From NCBI RefSeq assembly GCF_029227915.1, contig NC_079888.1, positions 22,486,001 to 22,550,000 of the forward strand: a stretch of DNA of 64,000 nt. The letters are read 5' to 3'. Shown here piece after piece: positions 1 through 10,434 of the stretch. Under the pieces are notes generated by a model. That model was not told the DNA's origin. It ran no database searches and worked only from the letters and a program-made list of their open reading frames with translations. Both the position numbers and the translations under genes were made by a program. Source of the stretch: Hydractinia symbiolongicarpus (taxonomy: Eukaryota; Cnidaria; Hydrozoa; Anthoathecata; Hydractiniidae). The stretch's first letter is position 1; every line of letters starts with the position of its first letter.

Positions 1-30
1 TGAGTTTACACCCTGGGTACTTTCTTTGTA

Positions 31-135
31 TACTTTTGACTATACGGGCCCACTCGGGATTTACGGGAAATCGCAGGTTTTCGTTTGCCGGCGATTAAAC
101 TTCTTTTATTCAGCGTCTCATCAAAAATAAAAATA
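31..135 (+). repeat. Truncated monomer 1 (105 bp)
   Basis: The distance from TACTTTTGAC to the next TACTTTTGAC is 105 bp instead of about 203. Sequence runs from CATCAAAAATAAAAATA straight into TACTTTTGAC, so the AT-rich half and the next monomer's first 30 bases are missing. Confidence 0.93.
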
Positions 136-1929
136 TACTTTTGACTATACGGGCCGACTCGGGATTTACGGGAAATCGCAGGTTTTCGTTTGCCGGCGAT
201 TAAACTTCTTTTATTCAGCGTCTCATCAAAAATGAAAATATTTTTAAATACTACAAGTCTCATGGGCTTTAGTGGTGAAATAATAATTTAAAAAATCGTT
301 CGGGAAATGAGTTTACACCCTGGGTACTTTTTTTGTATACTTTTGACTATACGGGCCGAGTCCGGGATTTACGGGAAATCACAGGTTTTCGTTTGCCGGC
401 GATTAAACTTCTTTTATTCAGCGTTTCATCAAAAATGAAAACATTTTTAAAAACTACAAGTCTCATGCGTTTTAGTGGTGAAAAAATAATTTAAAAAATC
501 GTTCGGGAAGTGAGTTTACTCCCTGGGTACTTTCTTTGTATACTTTTGACTATGCGGGCCGAGTCCGGGGTTTACGGGAAATGGCGGGTTTTCGTTTGCC
601 GGCGATTAAACTTCCTTTATTCAGCGTCTCATCAAAAATGAAAACATTTTTGAAAACTACAAGTCTCAAGCGTTTTAGTGGTGAAAAGATAATTTAAAAA
701 ATCGTTTTTGAAATGAGTTTACTCACAGGGTACTTTCTTTGTATACATTCGACTATGCGGGCCAAGCCCGGGATTTACGGGAAATCGCGGGTTTTCGTTT
801 GCCGGCGATTAAACCACTTTTATTAGGCGTCTCATCAAAAATAAAAACATTTCTAGAAACTACAAGTCTCATGCGTTTTAGTGGTGTAAAAATAATTTAA
901 AAATTCGTTTGGGAAATGAGTTTACTCACAGGGTACTTTCTTTGTATACATTCGACTATACGGGCCAAGCCCGGGATTTACGGGAAATCGCGGGTTTTCT
1001 TTTGCCGGCGATTAAACAACTTTCATTAAGCGTCTCATCAAAAATGAAAACATTTCTGAAAACTACAAGTCTCATGGGTTTTAGTGGTGAAAATTAATTT
1101 AAAAGATCGTTCGGGAAATGAGTTTACACCCCGGGTACTTTCTTTGTATACTTTTGACTATACGGGCCGAGTCCGGGATTTACGGGAAATCGCAGGTTTT
1201 CGTTTGCCGGCGATTAAACTTCTTTTATTCAGCGTCTCATCAAAAATGAAAGCATTTTTGAAAACTACAAGTCTCATGCGTTTTAGTGGTGAAAATTAAT
1301 TTAAAAAATCGTTCGGGAAATGAGTTTACACCCTGGGTACTTTTTTTGTATACTTTTGACTATACGGGCCGAGTCCTGGATTTACGGGAAATCACAGGTT
1401 TTCGTTTGCCGGCGATTAAACTTCTTTTATTCAGCGTTTCATTAAAAATGAAAACATTTTTGAAAACTACAAGTCTCATGCGTTTTAGTGGTGAAAAAAT
1501 AATTTAAAAAATCGTTCGGGAAGTGAGTTTACTCCCTGGGTACTTTCTTTGTATACTTTTGACTATGCGGGCCGAGTCCGGGGTTTACGGGAAATGGCGG
1601 GTTTTCGTTTGCCGGCGATTAAAGTTCTTTTATTCAGCGTCTCATCAAAAATGAAAACATTTTTGAAAACTACAAGTCTCAAGCGTTTTAGTGGTGAAAA
1701 GATAATTTAAAAAATCGTTTTTGAAATGAGTTTACTCACAGGGTACTTTCTTTGTATACATTCGACTATACGGGCCAAGCCCGGGATTTACGGGAAATCG
1801 CGGGTTTTCGTTTGCCGGCGATTAAACCACTTTTATTAGGCGTCTCATCAAAAATAAAAACATTTCTAAAAACTACAAGTCTCATGCGTTTTAGTGGTGT
1901 AAAAATAATTTAAAAATTCGTTCGGGAAA

Positions 1930-1941
1930 TGAGTTTACTCA
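1930..1941. other. Short dyad TGAGT-TT-ACTCA in class B monomers (representative copy)
   Basis: Class B units starting TGAGTTTACTCA have 5-bp inverted arms around TT. The ACACCC and ACTCCC variants of the other units break the outer base pair. It is small and may be coincidental, but it recurs in every ACTCACAGGG-type unit. Confidence 0.5.
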
Positions 1942-1973
1942 CAGGGTACTTTCTTTGTATACATTCGACTATA

Positions 1974-1986
1974 CGGGCCAAGCCCG
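1974..1986. other. GC-rich inverted repeat specific to class B monomers (representative copy)
   Basis: CGGGC, loop CAA, GCCCG gives 5-bp GC arms around a 3-nt loop. Class A monomers have CGGGCCGAGTCCGGG here and lack the perfect dyad. The feature therefore distinguishes the two classes structurally as well as by sequence. Confidence 0.7.
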
Positions 1987-2131
1987 GGATTTACGGGAAA
2001 TCGCGGGTTTTCTTTTGCCGGCGATTAAACAACTTTCATTAAGCGTCTCATCAAAAATGAAAACATTTCTGAAAACTACAAGTCTCATGCGTTTTAGTGG
2101 TGAAAATTAATTTAAAAGATCGTTCGGGAAA

Positions 2132-2333
2132 TGAGTTTACACCCCGGGTACTTTCTTTGTATACTTTTGACTATACGGGCCGAGTCCGGGATTTACGGGA
2201 AATCGCAGGTTTTCGTTTGCCGGCGATTAAACTTCTTTTATTCAGCGTCTCATCAAAAATGAAAACATTTTTGAAAACTACAAGTCTCATGCGTTTTAGT
2301 GGTGAAAATTAATTTAAAAAATCGTTCGGGAAA
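2132..2333 (+). repeat. Representative class A monomer (202 bp)
   Basis: This copy is used as the class A reference. Class A is defined by ACTTTTGACTATACGGGCC, GAGTCCGGG, AAATCGCAGG and CTTCTTTTATTCAGCG. Counted by hand it has 36 C and 41 G (38% G+C). The first 100 bases hold 47 G/C and the last 102 hold 30. It contains 12 CpG dinucleotides against about 7.3 expected from its base composition. The 8-mer CGGGAAAT occurs in the middle of the unit (2196-2203) and again across the monomer junction (2125-2132). The unit also contains the palindromes GTATAC and GCCGGC, and CCCGGG in the ACACCCCGGG variant, so matching restriction enzymes should give a ladder. Confidence 0.95.
2253..2274. other. Conserved 9-bp inverted repeat with AAAA loop (representative copy)
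   Basis: TCAAAAATG, a loop of AAAA, then CATTTTTGA form a perfect dyad of 9-bp arms in this monomer. The same dyad is present in most class A monomers and many B monomers across the window. Variants with CATTTCTG introduce one mismatch. ATATTTTTAAAT variants shorten the arms to about 6 bp. It lies just inside the AT-rich half of the unit. A hairpin, cruciform or protein-binding role is inferred only. Confidence 0.85.
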
Positions 2334-2768
2334 TGAGTTTACACCCCGGGTACTTTCTTTGTATACTTTTGACTATACGGGCTGAGTCCGGGATTTACGG
2401 GAAGTCGCGGGTTTTCGTTTGCCGGCGACTAAACTTCTTTTATTCAGCGTCTCATCAAAAATGAAAATATTTTTGAAAACTACAAGTCTCATGCGTTTTA
2501 GTGGTGAAAAAATAATTTAAAAATTCGTTCGGGAAATGAGTTTACTCACAGGGTACTTTCTTTGTATACATTCGACTATACGGGCCAAGCCCGGGATTTA
2601 CGGGAAATCGCGGGTTTTCGTTTGCCGTCGATTAAGCAACTTTCATTAAGCGTCTCAACAAAAATGAAAACATTTCTGAAAACTACAAGTCTCATGCGTT
2701 TTAGTGGTGAAAATTAATTTAAAAAATCGTTCGGGAAATGAGTTTACTCCCTGGGTACTTTCTTTATA

Positions 2769-2874
2769 TACTTTTGACTAAATGGGCCGAGTCCGGGATT
2801 TACGGGAAGTCGCGGGTTTTCGTTTGCCGGCAATTAAACTTCTTTTATTCAGCGTCTCATCAAAAATGAAAATA
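2769..2874 (+). repeat. Truncated monomer 2 (106 bp)
   Basis: It has the same junction, GAAAATATACTTTTGAC, joining the left arm and loop of the dyad to TATAC of the next unit. The preceding unit is the CTTTATATACTTTTGACTAA variant, so ATAT is shared at the join. Confidence 0.93.
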
Positions 2875-3888
2875 TACTTTTGACTATACGGGCCGACTCA
2901 GGATTTACGGGAAATCGCAGGTTTTCGTTTGCCGGCGATTAAACTTCTTTTATTCAGCGTCTCATCAAAAATGAAAATATTTTTAAATACTACAAGTCTC
3001 ATGGGCTTTAGTGGTGAAATAATAATTTAAAAAATCGTTCGGGAAATGAGTTTACACCCTGGGTACTTTTTTTGTATACTTTTGACTATACGGGCCGAGT
3101 CCGGGATTTACGGGAAATCACAGGTTTTCGTTTGCCGGCGATTAAACTTCTTTTATTCAGCGTTTCATCAAAAATGAAAACATTTTTGAAAACTACAAGT
3201 CTCATGCGTTTTAGTGGTGAAAAAATAATTTAAAAAATCGTTCGGGAAGTGAGTTTACTCCCTGGGTACTTTCTTTGTATACTTTTGACTATGCGGGCCG
3301 AGTCCGGGGTTTACGGGAAATGGCGGGTTTTCGTTTGCCGGCGATTAAACTTCTTTTATTCAGCATCTCATCAAAAATGAAAACATTTTTGAAAACTACA
3401 AGTCTCAAGCGTTTTAGTGGTGAAAAGATAATTTAAAAAATCGTTTTTGAAATGAGTTTACTCACAGGGTACTTTCTTCGTATACATTCGACTATACGGG
3501 CCAAGCCCGGGATTTACGGGAAATCGCGGGTTTTCGTTTGCCGGCGATTAAACCACTTTTATTAGGCGTCTCATTAAAAATGAAAACATTTCTAAAAACT
3601 ACAAGTCTCATGCGTTTTAGTGGTGTAAAAATAATTTAAAAATTCGTTCGGGAAATGAGTTTACTCACAGGGTACTTTCTTTGTATACTTTTGACTATAC
3701 GGGCTGAGTCCGGGATTTACGGGAAGTCGCGGGTTTTCGTTTGCCGGCGATTAAACTTCTTTTATTCAGCGTCTCATCAAAAATGAAAACATTTTTGAAA
3801 ACTACAAGTCTCATGCGTTTTAGTGGTGAAAAAATAATTTAAAAATTCGTTCGGGAAATGAGTTAACTCACAGGGTACTTTCTTTGTA

Positions 3889-3994
3889 TACATTCGACTA
3901 AATGGGCCGAGTCCGGGATTTACGGGAAGTCGCGGGTTTTCGTTTGCCGGCAATTAAACTTCTTTTATTCAGCGTCTCATCAAAAATGAAAATA
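3889..3994 (+). repeat. Truncated monomer 3 (106 bp)
   Basis: The junction GAAAATATACTTTTGAC is the same. The shortened unit here starts with TACATTCGACTAAATGGGCC, a mosaic of class B 5-prime sequence and the AAATGGGCC variant. Confidence 0.92.
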
Positions 3995-5005
3995 TACTTT
4001 TGACTATACGGGCCGACTCGGGATTTACGGGAAATCGCAGGTTTTCGTTTGCCGGCGATTAAACTTCTTTTATTCAGCGTCTCATCAAAAATGAAAATAT
4101 TTTTAAATACTACAAGTCTCATGGGCTTTAGTGGTGAAATAATAATTTAAAAAATCGTTCGGGAAATGAGTTTACACCCTGGGTACTTTTTTGTATACTT
4201 TTGACTATACTGGCCGAGTCCGGGATTTACGGGAAATCACAGGTTTTCGTTTGCCGGCGATTAAACTTCTTTTATTCAGCGTTTCATCAAAAATGAAAAC
4301 ATTTTTGAAAACTACAAGTCTCATGCGTTTTAGTGGTGAAAAAATAATTTAAAAAATCGTTCGGGAAGTGAGTTTACTCCCTGGGTACTTTCTTTGTATA
4401 CTTTTGACTATGCGGGCCGAGTCCGGGGTTTACGGGAAATGGCGGGTTTTCGTTTGCCGGCGATTATACTTCTTTTATTCAGCGTCTCATCAAAAATGAA
4501 AACATTTTTGAAAACTACAAGTCTCAAGCGTTTTAGTGGTGAAAAGATAATTTAAAAAATCGTTCGGGAAATGAGTTTACTCACAGGGTACTTTCTTTGT
4601 ATACATTCGACTATACGGGCCAAGCCCGGGATTTACGGGAAATCGCGGGTTTTCTTTTGCCGGCGATTAAACAACTTTCATTAAGCGTCTCATCAAAAAT
4701 GAAAACATTTCTGAAAACTACAAGTCTCATGCGTTTTAGTGGTGAAAATTAATTTAAAAGATCGTTCGGGAAATGAGTTTACACCCCGGGTACTTTCTTT
4801 GTATACTTTTGACTATACGGGCCGAGTCCGGGATTTACGGGAAATCGTAGGTTTTCGTTTGCCGGCGAATAAACTTCTTTTATTCAGCGTCTCATCAAAA
4901 ATGAAAACATTTCTGAAAACTACAAGTCTCATGCGTTTTAGTGGTGAAAATTAATTTAAAAAATCGTTCGGGAAATGAGTTTACTCCCTGGGTACTTTCT
5001 TTATA

Positions 5006-5111
5006 TACTTTTGACTAAATGGGCCGAGTCCGGGATTTACGGGAAGTCGCGGGTTTTCGTTTGCCGGCAATTAAACTTCTTTTATTCAGCGTCTCATCAA
5101 AAATGAAAATA
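5006..5111 (+). repeat. Truncated monomer 4 (106 bp)
   Basis: It has the same junction after the TTTATATACTTTTGACTAAATGGGCC-type unit. It belongs to the recurring 1118-bp HOR. Confidence 0.92.
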
Positions 5112-5679
5112 TACTTTTGACTATACGGGCCGACTCAGGATTTACGGGAAATCGCAGGTTTTCGTTTGCCGGCGATTAAACTTCTTTTATTCAGCGTCTC
5201 ATCAAAAATGAAAACATTTTTGAAAACTACAAGTCTCATGGGCTTTAGTGGTGAAATAATAATTTAAAAAATCGTTCGGGAAATGAGTTTACACCCTGGG
5301 TACTTTTTTGTATACTTTTGACTATACGGGCCGAGTCCGGGATTTACGGGAAATCACAGGTTTTCGTTTGCCGGCGATTAAACTTCTTTTATTCAGCGTT
5401 TCATCAAAAATGAAAACATTTTTGAAAACTACAAGTCTCATGCGTTTTAGTGGTGAAAAAATAATTTAAAAAATCGTTCGGGAAGTGAGTTTACTCCCTG
5501 GGTACTTTCTTTGTATACTTTTGACTATGCGGGCCGAGTCCGGGGTTTACGGGAAATGGCGGGTTTTCGTTTGCCGGCGATTAAACTTCTTTTATTCAGC
5601 GTCTCATCAAAAATGAAAACATTTTTGAAAACTACAAGTCTCAAGCGTTTTAGTGGTGAAAAGATAATTTAAAAAATCG

Positions 5680-5700
5680 TTTTTGAAATTTCGTATACAT
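5680..5700 (+). repeat. Monomer with a 23-bp internal deletion
   Basis: TTTTTGAAAT runs directly into TTCGTATACATTCG between bases 5689 and 5690. Sister copies (for example around 3450) have GAGTTTACTCACAGGG plus TACTTTC at this point, so 23 bp are missing. The deletion accounts for the 1704-bp rather than 1726-bp spacing of the HOR marker. Confidence 0.88.
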
Positions 5701-6708
5701 TCGACTATACGGGCCAAGCCCGGGATTTACGGGAAATCGCGGGTTTTCGTTTGCCGGCGATTAAGCCACTTTTATTAGGCGTCTCATCAAAAATGAAAAC
5801 ATTTCTAAAAACTACAAGTCTCATGCGTTTTAGTGGTGTAAAAGTAATTTAAAAATTCGTTCGGGAAATGAGTTTACTCACAGGGTACTTTCTTTGTATA
5901 CATTCGACTATACGGGCCAAGCCCGGAATTTACGGGAAATCGCGGGTTTTCTTTTGCCGGCGATTAAACAACTTTCATTAAGCGTCTCATCAAAAATGAA
6001 AACATTTCTGAAAACTACAAGTCTCATGCGTTTTAGTGGTGAAAATTAATTTGAAAGATCGTTCGGGAAATGAGTTTACACCCCGGGTACTTTCTTTGTA
6101 TACTTTTGACTATACGGGCCGAGTCTGGGATTTACGGGAAATCGCAGGTTTTCGTTTGCCGGCGATTAAACTTCTTTTATTCAGCGTCTCATCAAAAATG
6201 AAAACATTTTTGAAAACTACAAGTCTCATGCGTTTTAGTGGTGAAAAAATAATTTAAAAAATCGTTCGGGAAATGAGTTTACACCCCGGGTACTTTCTTT
6301 GTATACTTTTGACTATACGGGCTGAGTCCGGGATTTACGGGAAGTCGCGGGTTTTCGTTTGCCGGCGATTAAACTTCTTTTATTCAGCGTCTCATCAAAA
6401 ATGAAAACATTTTTGAAAACTACAAGTCTCATGCGTTTTAGTGGTGAAAAAATAATTTAAAAATTCGTTCGGGAAATGAGTTAACTCACAGGGTACTTTC
6501 TTTGTATACATTCGACTATACGGGCCAAGCCCGGGATTTACGGGAAATCGCGGGTTTTCGTTTGCCGGCGATTAAGCAACTTTCATTAAGCGTCTCATCA
6601 AAAATGAAAACATTTCTGAAAACTACAAGTCTCATGCGTTTTAGTGGTGAAAATTAATTTAAAAAATCGTTCGGGAAATGAGTTTACTCCCTGGGTACTT
6701 TCTTTATA

Positions 6709-6814
6709 TACTTTTGACTAAATGGGCCGAGTCCGGGATTTACGGGAAGTCGCGGGTTTTCGTTTGCCGGCAATTAAACTTCTTTTATTCAGCGTCTCAT
6801 CAAAAATGAAAATA
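6709..6814 (+). repeat. Truncated monomer 5 (106 bp)
   Basis: It has the same junction and flanks as truncated units 2 and 4, so it descends from the same deletion event. Confidence 0.92.
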
Positions 6815-7826
6815 TACTTTTGACTATACGGGCCGACTCGGGATTTACGGGAAATCGCAGGTTTTCGTTTGCTGGCGATTAAACTTCTTTTATTCAGCGT
6901 CTCATCAAAAATGAAAATATTTTTAAATACTACAAGTCTCATGGGCTTTAGTGGTGAAATAATAATTTAAAAAATCGTTCGGGAAATGAGTTTACACCCT
7001 GGGTACTTTTTTTGTATACTTTTGACTATTCGGGCCGAGTCCGGGATTTACGGGAAATCACAGGTTTTCGTTTGCCGGCGATTAAACTTCTTTTATTCAG
7101 CGTTTCATCAAAAATGAAAACATTTTTGAAAACTACAAGTCTCATGCGTTTTAGTGGTGAAAAAATAATTTAAAAAATCGTTCGGGAAGTGAGTTTACTC
7201 CCTGGGTACTTTCTTTGTATACTTTTGACAATGCGGGCCGAGTCCGGGGTTTACGGGAAATGGCGGGTTTTCGTTTGCCGGCGATTAAACTTCTTTTATT
7301 CAGCGTCTCTTCAAAAATGAAAACATTTTTGAAAACTACAAGTCTCAAGCGTTTTAGTGGTGAAAAGATAATTTAAAAAATCGTTCGGGAAATGAGTTTA
7401 CTTACAGGGTACTTTCTTTGTATACATTCGACTATACGGGCCAAGCCCGGGATTTACGGGAAATCGCGGGTTTTCTTTTGCCGGCGATTAAACAACTTTC
7501 ATTAAGCGTCTCATCAAAAATGAAAACATTTCTGAAAACTACAAGTCTCATGCGTTTTAGTGGTGAAAATTAATTTAAAAGATCGTTCGGGAAATGAGTT
7601 TACACCCCGGGTACTTTCTTTGTATACTTTTGACTATACGGGCCGAGTCCGGGATTTACGGGAAATCGCAGGTTTTCGTTTGCCGGCGATTAAACTTCTT
7701 TTATTCAGCGTCTCATCAAAAATGAAAACATTTCTGAAAACTACAAGTCTCATGCGTTTTAATGGTGAAAATTAATTTAAAAAATCGTTCGGGAAATGAG
7801 TTTACTCCCTGGGTACTTTCTTTATA

Positions 7827-7932
7827 TACTTTTGACTAAATGGGCCGAGTCCGGGATTTACGGGAAGTCGCGGGTTTTCGTTTGCCGGCAATTAAACTTC
7901 TTTTATTCAGCGTCTCATCAAAAATGAAAATA
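7827..7932 (+). repeat. Truncated monomer 6 (106 bp)
   Basis: The junction is the same. It lies 1118 bp after truncated unit 5, which is one HOR period. Confidence 0.92.
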
Positions 7933-9147
7933 TACTTTTGATTATACGGGCCGACTCGGGATTTACGGGAAATCGCAGGTTTTCGTTTGCCGGCGATTAA
8001 ACTTCTTTTATTCAGCGTCTCATCAAAAATGAAAATATTTTTAAATACTACAAGTCTCATGGGCTTTAGTGGTGAAATAATAATTTAAAAAATCGTTCGG
8101 GAAATGAGTTTACACCCTGGGTACTTTTTTTGTATACTTTTGACTATACGGGCCGAGTCCGGGATTTACGGGAAATCACAGGTTTTCGTTTGCCGGCGAT
8201 TAAACTTCTTTTATTCAGCGTCTCATCAAAAATGAAAACATTTTTGAAAACTACAAGTCTCATGCGTTTTAGTGGTGAAAAAATAATTTAAAAAATCGTT
8301 CGGGAAGTGAGTTTACTCCCTAGGTACTTTCTTTGTATACTTTTGACTATGCGGGCCGAGTCCGGGGTTTACGGGAAATGGCGGGTTTTCGTTTACCGGC
8401 GATTAAACTTCTTTTATTCAGCGTCTCATCAAAAATGAAAACATTTTTGAAAACTACAAGTCTCAAGCGTTTTAGTGGTGAAAAGATAATTTAAAAAATC
8501 GTTTTTGAAATGAGTTTACTCACAGGGTACTTTCTTTGTATACATTCGACTATACGGGCCAAGCCCGGGATTTACGGGAAATCGCGGGTTTTCGTTTGCC
8601 GGCGATTAAACCACTTTTATTAGGCGTCTCATCAAAAATGAAAACATTTCTAAAAACTACAAGTCTCATGCGTTTTAGTGGTGTAAAAATAATTTAAAAA
8701 TTCGTTCGGGAAATGAGTTTACTCACAGGGTACTTTCTTTGTATACATTCGACTATACGAGCCAAGCCCGGGATTTACGGGAAATCGCGGATTTTCTTTT
8801 GCCGGCGATTAAACAACTTTCATTAAGCGTTTCATCAAAAATGAAAACATTTCTGAAAACTACAAGTCTCATGCGTTTTAGTGGTGAAAAGTAATTTAAA
8901 AGATCGTTCGGGAAATGAGTTTACACCCCGGGTACTTTCTTTGTATACTTTTGACTATACGGGCCGAGTCCGGGATTTACGGGAAATCGCTGGTTTTCGT
9001 TTGCCGGCGATTAAACTTCTTTTATTCAGCGTCTCATCAAAAATGAAAACATTTTTGAAAACTACAAGTCTCATGCGTTTTAGTGGTGAAAATTAATTTA
9101 AAAAATCGTTCGGGAAATGAGTTTACACCCCGGGTACTTTCTTTGTA

Positions 9148-9253
9148 TACTTTTGACTATACGGGCCGAGTCCGGGATTTACGGGAAATCGCTGGTTTTC
9201 GTTTGCCGGAGATTAAACTTCTTTTATTCAGCGTCTCATCAAAAATGAAAATA
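9148..9253 (+). repeat. Truncated monomer 7 (106 bp)
   Basis: The junction is the same. The upstream unit is an ordinary class A copy (CTTTGTATACTTTTGACTATACGGG) rather than the TTTATATAC variant. Confidence 0.92.
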
Positions 9254-10434
9254 TACTTTTGACTATACGGGCCGACTCGGGATTTACGGGAAATCGCAGG
9301 TTTTCGTTTGCCGGCGATTAATCTTCTTTTATTCAGCGTCTCATCAAAAATGAAAATATTTTTAAATACTACAAGTCTCATGGGCTTTAGTGGTGAAATA
9401 ATAATTTTAAAAATCGTTCGGGAAATGAGTTTACACCCTGGGTACTTTTTTTGTATACTTTTGACTATACGGGCCGAGTCCGGGATTTACGGGAAATCAC
9501 AGGTTTTCGTTTGCCGGCGATTAAACTTCTTTTATTCAGCGTTTCATCAAAAATGAAAACATTTTTGAAAACTACAAGTCTCATGCGTTTTAGTGGAGAA
9601 AAAATAATTTAAAAAATCGTTCGGGAAGTGAGTTTACTCCCTGGGTACTTTCTTTGTATACTTTTGACTATGCGGGCCGAGTCCGGGGTTTACGGGAAAT
9701 GGCGGGTTTTCGTTTACCGGCGATTAAACTTCTTTTATTCAGCGTCTCATCAAAAATGAAAACATTTTTGAAAACTACAAGTCTCAAGCGTTTTAGTGGT
9801 GAAAAGATAAATTAAAAAATCGTTTTTGAAATGAGTTTACTCACAGGGTACTTTCTTTGTATACATTCGACTATACGGGCCAAGCCCGGGATTTACGGGA
9901 AATCGCGGGTTTTCGTTTGCCGGCGATTAAACCACTTTTATTAGGCGTCTCATCAAAAATGAAAACATTTCTAAAAACTACAAGTCTCATGCGTTTTAGT
10001 GGTGTAAAAATAATTTAAAAATTCGTTCGGGAAATGAGTTTACTCACAGGGTACTTTCTTTGTATACATTCGACTATACGGGCCAAGCCCGGGATTTACG
10101 GGAAATCGCGGGTTTTCTTTTGCCGGCGATTAAACAACTTTCATTAAGCGTCTCATCAAAAATGAAAACATTTCTGAAAACTACAAGTCTCATGCGTTTT
10201 AGTGGTGAAAATTAATTTAAAAGATCGTTCGGGAAATGAGTTTACACCCCGGGTACTTTCTTTGTATACTTTTGACTATACGGGCCGAGTCCGGGATTTA
10301 CGGGAAATCGCTGGTTTTTGTTTGCTGGCGAATAAACTTCTTTTATTCAGCGTCTCATCAAAAATGAAAACATTTTTAAAAACTACAAGTCTCATGGGCT
10401 TTAGTGATGAAATAATAATTTAAAAAATCGTTCG

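Larger units (their letters stand above)
1930..2131 (+). repeat. Representative class B monomer (202 bp)
   Basis: Class B differs from class A by ACTCACAGGG after TGAGTTT, ACATTCGACTAT, CCAAGCCCGGG, AAATCGCGGG, a 3-prime CAACTTTCATTAAGCG block and often CATTTCTGAAAAC. Sub-variants carry CCACTTTTATTAGGCG or CCTCTTTTATTAAGCG with AAAACTGCAAG. Some have ATTCAAATATACGGG in place of ATTCGACTATACGGG. Class A and class B monomers are interspersed inside each HOR, so neighbouring units differ more from each other than from units one HOR period away. Confidence 0.93.
1..10434 (+). repeat. Array region 1: about 1.1 kb HOR with a TATGCGGGCC marker monomer
   Basis: A distinctive monomer reads GGGAAGTGAG, TATGCGGGCC, CCGGGGTTTACGGGAAATGG, CTCAAGCG and GAAAAGATAATTT. 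Its TGAG start is at 511, 1524, 3250, 4369, 5486, 7190, 8308 and 9629. The spacings are 1013, 1726, 1119, 1117, 1704, 1118 and 1321. These equal 5 monomers, 8 monomers plus a 105-bp half unit, 5 plus half (twice), 8 plus half minus 23 bp, 5 plus half, and 6 plus half. The underlying HOR is thus five full monomers plus one truncated unit, about 1118 bp, with some copies gaining or losing whole monomers. There is no gene in this region. Confidence 0.88.

Noticed and set aside
31-60. Bacterial-type promoter (TTGACT followed by TATAC)
   Set aside because: It occurs once per class A monomer by virtue of the repeat. Spacing to any -10-like element is wrong and no gene follows.
2306-2315. AAATTAATTT palindrome as a specific regulatory site
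   Set aside because: It is present only in the GTGAAAATTAATTT variant and is low-complexity AT sequence; chance palindromes are expected there.
2132-2333. CENP-B box
   Set aside because: I compared TTTCGTTTGCCGGCGAT, GTTCGGGAAATGAGTTT and TTACGGGAAATCGCGGG with NTTCGNNNNANNCGGGN on both strands by eye. None keeps all essential bases.
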